Source: Lineolata rhizophorae (Eukaryota; Ascomycota; Dothideomycetes; Lineolatales; Lineolataceae). From it: a stretch of DNA of 64,000 nt. The stretch spans positions 249,300-313,299 of the forward strand of contig MU001680.1 in assembly GCA_010093515.1 (NCBI GenBank). Reading direction: 5' to 3'. The notes under the pieces were generated by a model. That model ran no database searches and was not told the DNA's origin. It saw nothing but the letters and a program-made list of their open reading frames with translations. Positions 55,919 to 64,000 of the stretch are shown piece after piece. How positions within the stretch are numbered: position 1 is the first letter of the stretch; each line of letters starts with the position of its first letter. Made by a program: the position numbers and the translations under genes.

Positions 55919-57141
55919 ATGGCTAGCTGCTCCGCCTCGAACATCTGGACGAGCCTGGCCGTCAAGGCCGAGGTGTCTATCGGCACCATCTTTCTTCTCG
56001 CCTACCTGTTCCTTCTGGTCTGTTGGTGGGTTGTCCGCCGTCAGCCAGTGCACGTCCACCGCCTCATTCGGTGGTACTCCTTCGGACTTGCGCTCGTCTC
56101 TATGACCATGTAAGTCCTTGGTCGCTCCCAACAGTCTCCTGCTGTGTCTACTTGCTTTAAACACTCGCTGGCAGACTGAATCGCTAACGACGCATCTACA
56201 GAGCCTACATCGTCTACGTCATCTTCTACATCCTGTACGCCTGCCAGGCTGCCTCGTTCAGCGACTACCACAAGTCTCTCGTGGCCTGGAACGTCTTCTT
56301 CTACCTCGCCTACCTGATCCTCCTCGGCACCGTCGCTTTCCCCGTGTGCAACACTCTTCGCGAGCGCACGGGGAGCGAGCGAGGCCGGCTCTCCAACCTA
56401 GCCTTCATCACCGCCTACGTCATCACCTGCGTCCTGACCTTCGCCTTCATCGGCATCATCAGCCGCAACACGTACTTCGGCTATGCGTCCAACAGCACGC
56501 TGCTCAGCGAGGACGGCCTCTCCGGCGCCTCCACGGCCCTTTACTTCCTCATCGCGGCCGCCAGCTCCGTCTCGATGCTCAAGTCGCTGCGCTACATGAA
56601 GCAGCAATCCCTCGCGCTCGGCACGCTGACGACCTGGGTGCCCGCGCTCGTCGCGTCGCACCTGCTGCAGTCAGCCACGGACCTCGCCGTGCGCGCGGTG
56701 CGCCACGTGGCCTACCTGCAGAGCGACGCGGCGGGCATCGCGCTCGCGACGCTGCACGCGGCCTTCACGGCGCTCGCCTTCGGCGCCCTGCTCGGCCTGG
56801 CCGCCGACAAGAAGCTCGGCGCCCGCTCCGGCGCCGTCGCCTACAACGAGATCGTCGAGCCCGGCGCCCTGCCCCTGCAGGACCAGAAGCGGCCCGCCGG
56901 CTTCGGCGACCGCCTGCGCGGCCGCGCCAGGAGCCGCGCCGCCACCCTCGGCCTGGGCGACTTCGCGCCCCAGTACCCCCAGACCATGTACGCCGGCTAC
57001 GGCCAGCCGAGCCCCGGCCCCGTCAAGGGCGCCGACTGGAAGTTTGAGCCGGTCGCGCAGAGGGAGGACTGGGAGAGGCAGGCTACGCACGGCAGCGGCA
57101 ACGGACAGCCGCCGCCGCCGTCGCCGCTGTTGAGGGTCTAG
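55919..57141 (+). CDS. Seven-transmembrane protein of unknown function
   Basis: Exons 55919-56109 and 56202-57141 (92-nt intron) give 376 aa. Seven hydrophobic segments are visible: IGTIFLLAYLFLLVCWW; then, from WYSFGLALVSMT across the splice, IAYIVYVIFYILYACQA; then AWNVFFYLAYLILLGTVAF, LAFITAYVITCVLTFAFIGI, ALYFLIAAASSVSML, LTTWVPALVASHLLQ and LATLHAAFTALAFGALLGLA. The first about 16 residues are polar and the C-terminal 100 residues are Pro/Gly/Arg-rich and probably cytosolic. A glycosylation-type NST lies in the loop after segment 4. It resembles uncharacterised ascomycete integral membrane proteins; nothing identifies it as a receptor or transporter. Confidence 0.75.
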
Positions 57142-59859
57142 GTGCTATTTTGGGTTTGTGGGAGAGGGAGGGGGGGTTGGCGGTTGGGGGTTAAGAGGCA
57201 AGGGACTGGGGTATCTGAGGGCTGCACATGCGCGTCTCGCTTCTGGAATGCGGGAAGGCGCGTCGGCATGATGGTGTGGCGTTGGGCGGAGCGATGGAAC
57301 GACGTAATCAGGACTTGGGATGAATGTACAGTATTTTCATCTCTTACCTGTTCGGCGCACCTTCCTTGCGGGATTTCCTTTCTTACTAAAGTCCGTATTC
57401 GGGGCAGAAGAATAAAACAGGAAAAAAAGGAGACCAATTTGTTCGTCCATCTTAGACGCGTGACGAGAATCGCTAGTTTGGGCAGAAGATGCCGGAACCG
57501 ACACCACACAGGTAGATTCTGAAATTAAATCCAACTACCGGTCTTGATTATGCTACCTCTCGACGCTTTACTCCAACCAGCTCAAAGACGCCGTATAAAT
57601 ATATTAAAAGGACAAAGGAAAAGAAAACCCGAACAGAAACCCCAACCACTCCATATCCACTAAACCAACCAAACACACCGAACACCCCCCCCCCCCCAAA
57701 CCCACCCCCAAACAAAAACCCCCCCCCCCCCAAACCCCCCAAACCCCCCAAACCCCCCAAACCCCCCCCCCCCCCCAAACCCAACCAGAAACACATTGCT
57801 CGCAATCGCCCACGCTCTCCACATCAAGACAAATCAAGCGCCTAGACGACTACTTCCTTCCGACGCCGGTTAGGCATCAAGGAAAGGCCTCGAGACCAAC
57901 CGGCCTCGTCGTCACGCTCTCCCCGCCGCCAACCCCGAGCGCCAGCGAGCCCTTCTCCATGCCTCCGACAAAAGAGGACCTCCAACCCCAAACGCCGAAA
58001 CCAAAACCCCCCGGTTATCGCGAAGATTGGTAGCAATGACAGAAACCACACAAACCGTCCCGAGGCCGTTCGTTGAACGTGCGCTCCGTCGCTGCGAAGC
58101 GCCCCCGGCTAGACTGGTAGAGCGAGCCATGGGCTAGGTGGCTGAAAGACCGAGCTCGCTAATTTCCACGCAGCTCGGTCGGAAAAGGTGACCGTGTGAT
58201 CGGCTGTCTTGCGGTTGGGTGGTGTGTTGCCTCAGCCGGGTCTGTGGAGATGCGTGTTCTCCACTTAAGCCACTTGCAGACTTTTTTTATTTTTTTTTTT
58301 TTGGTTCGACAAACAGTGTTGTTTGTAATGTGCTGGCCCCATTGGCCTCGTCGTCTAGTCGTGGTTCGAATAGATCCATGAAACGGTGAGGAGCCAACGC
58401 CTTTCATGCGTGTGGCTCTCCGTCTCGTCCAAAGGGAGCAAACGGTTGACAGGGTCAAGCCGCTTGCTTTGGTCGTCCGAGGGTTGGCTAGAGGGAGGCG
58501 GAAAGGCGACATAATCATGGCCGGTAGTTGGATACGTCTCTCCGTTGGCCTCCGCACTAAGAGGGTGTGTGTGCGGAGTTACCGGGCGACACCGCGGGGA
58601 GGTGAAGAGTCCGATTCCGTCGCCCATATAGTGGGATGGTTGGTTTCTAAAATGCAAAATCGGTGGCATGGAAGTGTGTGTGTCTTCTGGAATAGTGGTT
58701 AAAAGGTTGTAAAAGGGTAAACAGCTTCCGGCGTATAGGATCTAGGTATTATTATAGAGGGCTAGCAAGACAATAGAAGAGTGTGTATGTGGAAAGTCAA
58801 AAGGCGATGGATGTTAAAAGAGGGGACATAACAAAATGAAGAAAAGTGAAGTAGATTGTTCATGCTTCTTCAAAGCTAGGACTTCGAGTTGTTGGCAGAT
58901 TGAAGGTCTCAGCGAGGAAAGGCACGACTTAAATGCTTTTGGCGACACTGATTTTGACGGTTATGTTCATCCTTCAAAGAAAAAATTTCCTCAGTGAGCC
59001 ATGGGAATCAAATCAGTGAGTCAGAGAATTGGAGGAAACAAAACGAAGCCCTCCACTGGGCAGCAACACAATCAATGGGGCATATGCCCTTGGCAACGCA
59101 CTAACTGCTTGTGCTTTGTTATTTTGCATGCAATCCCGCAGCTTCTGTAAGGTAGCGAGTAAAAACTTGTGAGACTGTACCAGTGGCCAGCAATGAAAGA
59201 GATAAGTGCATTCTTCGATATAATTCAGCTTTATTCCCTGGATGAACCTACCGCTGTCCTGAGTCCATCGTGTTCTGACCTACACTTTTCTACCTATTCT
59301 GTTCTAGCGCGGTGGCGTGACAACGCCCTGCGGCCAACCGTTTTCCTCCAGATTTCTCCACCGTTCGTTGGTATGACCGACGCAAAAGGGCCTAGGCCAC
59401 ACGGCCCAGCAAACAAGGCTGTCAGATCCATTGCTCGCCAGGCTTGAGATCAGAATTGCCCTCATCTTCTCGATTCGTGAAAGACATGCCGTGCTTTAGC
59501 GTATGCAAGGGACCCCATCGTGTGATCGGCGCTTGCCGAGAATCCCGAGTTCCGCGCCACTAGCGTGTTTGTCGTGTTTGCCCGGATCGACTTAGCTAAC
59601 CCCACCAGACCTCCTCTTCGGCGGCAACGTCTAACTGACAAGAAGTTAGAAATCCCGTTTGGTCGACAACTTCCGCCTTCTTTTTGCCGCCTTACCCGAA
59701 AGAACCTCGAGTATTCTAGTCTTTTGGTCGTGGGCTTTTATCAACGTTGCCGGTCTGCCGTTGTATGGTATCATCCACCGACGGTTCAAGGATATCTAGG
59801 TTGCTTTCGTCATCTATCCACCTGCTACGGAGATAGGGAGCCAGGTATAAGGAGGCAAG
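57142..59859. other. Long intergenic region, no gene recognised
   Basis: 2.7 kb with the C-rich tract listed separately, a T-rich run at about 58282-58302 and otherwise ordinary sequence. No coding frame with a motif. A tRNA-like B-box string at about 58362 was not backed by a cloverleaf. 59160-59850 is presumably promoter and leader of the Zn2Cys6 gene. Confidence 0.5.
57683..57782. repeat. C-run/AAA tandem tract, quadruplex-prone
   Basis: Runs of 5-15 C separated by AAA, including four regular CCCCCCAAA units. On the minus strand this is (TTTGGGGGG)n. It is not the TTAGGG telomere repeat. Confidence 0.85.
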
Positions 59860-62120
59860 ATGAAAAACGAAAAGGCAAATGGCGAATCTGGTCGCCAGGC
59901 TGCGTCGTGTACGGAATGCCAGCGCCGGAAGCAGAAAGTAGACCACTCCGACCCATGGGACTATTCGTTGGGTATGCAAAAGCACATTCTGACTCGCTGA
60001 TAGTGCAGTCGCGAGTGGCCATGCAATCACTGCAGCGCAAGGAGAGTGTCCCATTTGTGCCAGTTTGCGTCGAAGAGTTCGACCACAAGTGGCGACTCTC
60101 CCCCCGAGAATAGCCGAAAGAGGGGTAACGATGAAGTCGAAGAGCCTTCGTCAGTTCCTGCTGAAGTTTCGTCAATTGACGCTGACGAGGCGTTGAAAAC
60201 TTGGGGTTACATGCCTGGCCATCAGCATTACAACCTTAGCAGTGCGGCCAATGGAGTACGACTTTCCTGCGAGCAGATTGGGAAGGGTCTGCTAATGATT
60301 TTGTTAGGCTTCTGGCAAGTCACTGGATGGTGCGAGGACCAATCAGTCAGAGGCGGTCGAGGCTGCGTTACAGGTTATTCCCGCGAGATCCCTAACTGGT
60401 AGAAACTCACCATCTCTTTCTGGCGGCCTCCTTGCTCATTTCGTGCAGATGCTCTGGTCCAAAATTACCTCCAAAATTTCAACTACCGATATTACCCTAT
60501 TTATCCACCTACTTTCCTCGAGGACTATACCAAGTGGTGGACTGACAGAGCTCGCGGGAGCGCGCTTTCTCTGGAATTCACATGTCTCCTGCTGCGCGTA
60601 TGTGCAAACTCAGCGCAGTACCTAACGCCAGAAGTTCAGCACAAATTAGAATTCGAACTGGTCACAGATGTTCAGACCCTTACTGAGCGCTACAACCGCG
60701 CGGCTGAGAAACTGAGCAGCTCTATCACTCCGGGAAATGGAGGGCTCATCCAAGTCCAACAATTGTTCCTTGGGCTTACATGGTTGAAAAACGAAGCCAA
60801 GTTTGTTGAATCTTGGCATGTCTTGGCTTCTGCCGTTCGCGAAGCCCAAGAACAGGGTATGGAACACACTATGTTCCTGATAACAGCCCAGTCATACAAC
60901 AAGCTAACTTGTAGTCACCGAAGGCATGCACAAGGACGTGTTTCCAGATGGATTGTCCGAGTTCGAAATCGAGATGAGGAGACGGATGTGGTGCCTTCTC
61001 TACACATTTGACTGGTAAGTACATTAAAGACGCATGGGCCAAATCGACTCACATGGTGTATAGGGAAATGTCAACCTGGTTGTCTCGGCCATTGATCGTC
61101 GATCACGACAGCTGTGCTCTTCAGCTGCCCAGTCTTCGGCTCGAAGACTCAGGCGCATGCCCTGGTCTTCCTTCTCCTTTTACCCATATGGCGCTTACGT
61201 GCCATCTGGCCCACACCTTGTCGGAAAAGTTCCGAAACGTCCACGCCATACCTCCTCAGGAACTAGCGCTCCAATATCATAAAGAAGTAGAGGATTGGTT
61301 TGCCAAGCTGCCCCGTGTTTATAGCATTACCGACCCTGACACTCGCTGGGACAAGGAGCATCTCTTTGTCGTACTTCAACGCCTCCAATTACACATGATA
61401 GGGAACATGATCAAACTCAGCCCTTTCAAACCATATCTTACTGGAAATGCTGGCGCGTTTCGACCATATCTCGCCGAAAGCCGTAGCGATACGCCGCCTG
61501 ACGAAAGAGATATTCTGGCCAAGGGGATCGAGTGCTGTTTGAAGTTGTTGGAGGCGTCCCACGAACTGTTCAACATTGAATTCCCTATCAATGCACGGTT
61601 TCACTTGGTCATCTTCTGCATCTTCGACTGCTCGACTCTCTTATGCTCGGCCCTGATCCATGACACCAAACAAAACCTCCCGCAGCGTTCAAAGGTCTTT
61701 GGGGCAATTGAAATATCGCTCAGATGTCTCCAGAAGCTGGCCACTCTTTCGAAAACCGGCGAAATCTCGTACAGCTTTCTAGTGAAGGTTGTGTCGAAGC
61801 TCCCTCCGTCGGCGCAGAAAGAAACGACGTCGAAGAGATCAAACAAACGAGCCAAAACAAAGGCAGTTCCTGCGGAGCAGCAGGATGCGCCACTGGGACC
61901 TGCTAGAAACAGCGAAGTAGCCGCGCCTATTGTTGACAATAGCGACGTGTCGAACGGAATCGCACCTTTTCCAGTGACAGCTGAAGAGGATCAACCCGAC
62001 CTAGAGTTTGCGCTTGATCCGAATGGGTTCGACATCGGAAGCCTTGATTTTGGGGGCATGGAAGAAATTTGGAATTGGGAGACACTCAACATCGACTTTT
62101 CGAATCCTCCGAGTCTGTAA
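59860..62120 (+). CDS. Zn(II)2Cys6 transcription factor with fungal-specific TF domain
   Basis: Six exons (59860-59937, 60004-60255, 60308-60398, 60449-60856, 60915-61014, 61064-62120) give 661 aa. The binuclear zinc cluster has Cys17, 20, 27, 33, 36 and 45 (CTECQRRKQK, then CSREWPCNHC), assembled exactly across intron 1. The middle-homology region reads YRYYPIYPPTFLEDYTKWWT, VESWHVLASAVREAQEQG and EFEIEMRRRMWCLLYTFDW across splices, then MSTWLSRPLIVDHDSC. The C-terminus is acidic (LEFALDPNGFDIGSLDFGG) and suits an activation domain. It is a nuclear DNA-binding regulator probably recognising CGG half-sites. Targets are unknown; the converging hydrolase gene 186 bp away is a candidate only by position. 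Confidence 0.9.
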
Positions 62121-62306
62121 TCATAAGACGGTTACAATTGCAGAGGAAGGCTATGAAATGTCGAACATGACTTAGGTGCAAATTCCCTGAGAACTCTTTT
62201 CCGCGATAATCCATATAATGTCACGAACGATTGAACGGAGATGTCAAAAAAAAGGACTTTTTTGCTTCCTCTATTCCCTTACCTAGAAGCATTTCAGTCG
62301 TTACAT

Positions 62307-63230
62307 CTATACAATGTTTTTGGCAAAAAAATCAACCAACTTTGGCATGGTTTCCGACAGGTCATCGTACAGATCCACATGCCTTTTCCCCTTGACTAGG
62401 AAGAGTTCCTTAGGCTCCTTAGCCTTCTCAATCGCGGCCTCGGAGAAGTAAAGCGTGTCGGCATCGGTGCCCGCAATCATCAACAGCGGCCGCGGCGAGA
62501 TCAAATCGTTGAAGGCGTATGAGTCGTAGTTCCCGAGGAGGTCGGCGCTTCGGGCGTCGTACTTGTTGGGCGCCCTAGGATGCCTCGCCCGGTCCGTCCG
62601 GTAGTACCAAGCCGCATCCCTGAACAAGTCGGGCGCTGACTCCGGCACGTCTTCGGGGTTGTCCGGCAAGGTAGCCAGCAACTCCTGCGGCTCCTTCCTC
62701 GCCTCCCTCACCCGCAGCGCGTTCGCGCTCTTCAGCATCGCCACGAACTGCTCCTTCGGGTAGCCGCCTTTGGGCAGCAGCCCTTCGCGCGTCAGCCGCC
62801 CAACGCACGCCCCGCTCACCGTCGCCACGGCCTTCATGCGCGTGTCCGTCTGCGCCGCGAACGGCACGTAGCCGCCTAACGCGCAGATGCCGAGGGCGCC
62901 GACGCGCTCCGGGTCGACCTCGTCGGCCAGCGTCGAGAGGAATGTCACGGCGGCGCGGGCGTCCTCGGCGCGCTGGAACGGGTTCTCGAGCAGGCGCGGC
63001 TCGCCGCCGCTCTCGCCCTGGTACGCGGCGTCGAAGGCGAGGGCGACGAAGCCGGCCGAGGCCAGGTGCTGCGCGTGCAGGCCGGCCGTTTGCTCCTTAA
63101 CGCCGGTCCACGGGTGGCTGACGACGATGGCGGAGCGCTTGCGGTCCGGGGCGCCGCTCGGTGGGAGGTACAGATCGCCGACGATGGGGATGCCGTTGCT
63201 GGGGAAGGTGACCTTGCGGACTGTTGCCAT
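62307..63230 (-). CDS. Alpha/beta hydrolase with Cys nucleophile elbow
   Basis: Single exon, 307 aa. The N-terminal sheet VTFPSNGIPIVGDLYLPP is followed by IVVSHPWTGVKEQTAGLHAQ and LASAGFVALAFDAAYQGESG. The nucleophile elbow GICALGGYV carries Cys rather than Ser. The acid lies in MIAGTDADTLYFSE and the histidine in GKRHVDLYDD. This layout belongs to the dienelactone-hydrolase-like/YcjY-like hydrolases common in fungi and bacteria. Substrate unknown; the mid-section (FRDAAWYYRTDRA) is typical of the group. No signal peptide. It converges with the Zn2Cys6 gene and faces away from the transposon at the right edge. Confidence 0.85.
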   Translation of the reverse strand: MATVRKVTFPSNGIPIVGDLYLPPSGAPDRKRSAIVVSHPWTGVKEQTAGLHAQHLASAGFVALAFDAAYQGESGGEPRLLENPFQRAEDARAAVTFLSTLADEVDPERVGALGICALGGYVPFAAQTDTRMKAVATVSGACVGRLTREGLLPKGGYPKEQFVAMLKSANALRVREARKEPQELLATLPDNPEDVPESAPDLFRDAAWYYRTDRARHPRAPNKYDARSADLLGNYDSYAFNDLISPRPLLMIAGTDADTLYFSEAAIEKAKEPKELFLVKGKRHVDLYDDLSETMPKLVDFFAKNIV

Positions 63231-63721
63231 GGTTGGAGACTGGGAATTGTGTGTCGGGTTATCGTATTATTGGGTAAACGACGCTTTTGGGGGGTTATCT
63301 TGTTTGGATTTGTGTCTGATGGGAGTTTGCCTTTCGTCTCGGGCTCCTTTTATACTTGTTAGCACCTAATGAGAGACGACACGGTGATATGGGTCAACGC
63401 CATGCGCCATCGAATGGCCGTTCGGTTTCGTCCTTTTGTGCCGAACAATTTCGGGCCGCCGACAACGTCAGGTTCGGCCATGAGTAGAGGGAGGCATCAC
63501 TGTCCGAGCTTGAAAAGTTCAAATGTTGTTCACTGTTGAGATGAGGAGAGAGATCTGATTAGGGTGCCTAGATTTTCACCATCGGACTCTCTCCGCGAGA
63601 CCAACAAGGTTCTCAGCTAAGCTAGCTGACCGGGTTCCGAGTCACCCGGGGTTCCAACTCACTGCCCAGAACTCAACACCCTCAACAAAACACGTGTTTT
63701 CTCACCACCCACACTGCCAAA
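63231..63721. other. Hydrolase promoter and left flank of the transposon
   Basis: 491 bp. The stretch 63590-63721, with CCGGGTTCC/CCCGGGGTTCC near-repeats and TA dinucleotides, probably holds the left end of the element. Its exact terminal repeat cannot be fixed without the right end. Confidence 0.45.
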
Positions 63722-64000
63722 ATGGACAACCGTGAAGAATCTATTCAAGCAGCTATCCGCGATCTTAATGCTGGTGTTTTTACTAGTCAAAGAGCTGCTG
63801 CAAAGGCGTACAACATCCCTCAAGCTACCTTCTCTGCCCGTGTACGAGGCACACAGAACAGCCAAACCAGCCACGTATACCAACAACGATTGACACCAGA
63901 GCAAGAGGACTTCCTTGTACAATGGATACTTGAAGAGGACGCACGAGCTTTTCCTCCCTCCCACGCGCGCGCACGAGAAATGGCGAACCGAATACTGAGG
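63590..64000 (+). mobile_element. Left part of a Fot1/pogo-like DNA transposon
   Basis: Inferred from the transposase frame at 63722 onward. The left boundary is approximate and the terminal inverted repeat is unconfirmed. Confidence 0.6.
63722..64000 (+). CDS. Fot1/pogo-type transposase, N-terminal part, cut by the window end
   Basis: 93 codons open to the last base. The first about 60 residues form a Psq-type helix-turn-helix (SIQAAIRDLNAG, SQRAAAKAYNIPQATFSARV). Then LTPEQEDFLVQWILEEDARA and PPSHARAREMANRIL begin the Tc5/CENP-B-type DNA-binding domain. Tc1/mariner superfamily transposases of the Fot1/pogo group have this order before a DDD/E catalytic domain, which would lie beyond the window. 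No stops or RIP-type changes are seen in this part, so the copy may be young or active. ATG 63722 is preceded by CCAAA. Confidence 0.88.
   Translation, partial: MDNREESIQAAIRDLNAGVFTSQRAAAKAYNIPQATFSARVRGTQNSQTSHVYQQRLTPEQEDFLVQWILEEDARAFPPSHARAREMANRILR

Noticed and set aside
57683-57782. Internal telomere repeats
   Set aside because: The unit is TTTGGGGGG with variable runs, not TTAGGG, and coding genes continue on both sides.
58340-58375. Possible tRNA (GTGGTTCGAAT resembling a B box)
   Set aside because: No matching acceptor stem, D-arm or anticodon arm could be folded around it.
1-64000. Secondary-metabolite cluster, CRISPR array or integrated virus
   Set aside because: No synthase, array-like repeat-spacer pattern or viral gene was seen; content is mostly housekeeping fungal genes.

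Overview
The window is nuclear DNA from a filamentous ascomycete (Pezizomycotina), most probably a Sordariomycete. The evidence is short introns (mostly 50-150 nt) with GTRNGT-type donors, dispersed single 5S rRNA genes with an upstream TATA box, an expanded Zn2Cys6 factor, and GC-rich exons beside TpA-rich degenerate patches of the kind left by repeat-induced point mutation (RIP). All gene models below were spliced by eye from donor and acceptor sites that preserve frame; total lengths are those of the spliced models.

Layout. 1-5 kb is a decayed edge: a casein-kinase-1-like gene with an in-frame stop, a fungal-specific gene of unknown function, a TpA-rich tract and a C2H2 zinc-finger relic. 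5-19 kb holds an acidic protein with an Ulp1-like protease core, a DUF3431 protein, a RED-like splicing factor, a 5S rRNA gene, Mediator subunit 4 and a patatin-like phospholipase. 20-28 kb holds a GNAT acetyltransferase, RFT1 and OST3/6 (two N-glycosylation genes tail to tail), and the TFIIIC zinc-finger subunit. 28-34 kb holds a C-terminally anchored membrane protein and a cluster of three diverged Pmp3-like genes interleaved with two tiny transmembrane ORFs. 34-49 kb holds a mitochondrial carnitine/acylcarnitine carrier, ornithine decarboxylase antizyme with a +1 frameshift site, PYM, cytochrome bc1 subunit QCR9 and a full-length UBR1. 49-64 kb holds a second, nearly identical 5S rRNA gene, a dienelactone-hydrolase-like gene, an ARE-type sterol acyltransferase, a 7-TM protein, a Zn2Cys6 factor, an alpha/beta hydrolase, and the start of an intact Fot1/pogo-type transposase running off the right end.

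Most genes are ordinary housekeeping loci and no biosynthetic gene cluster is visible. The most interesting items are the antizyme recoding site (TCC-TGA followed by a spliced exon in the shifted frame), the Pmp3-like/small-membrane-ORF cluster at 31.0-34.4 kb, the two 5S genes with identically placed TATA boxes, and RIP-type decay of a kinase and a zinc-finger gene beside intact genes.
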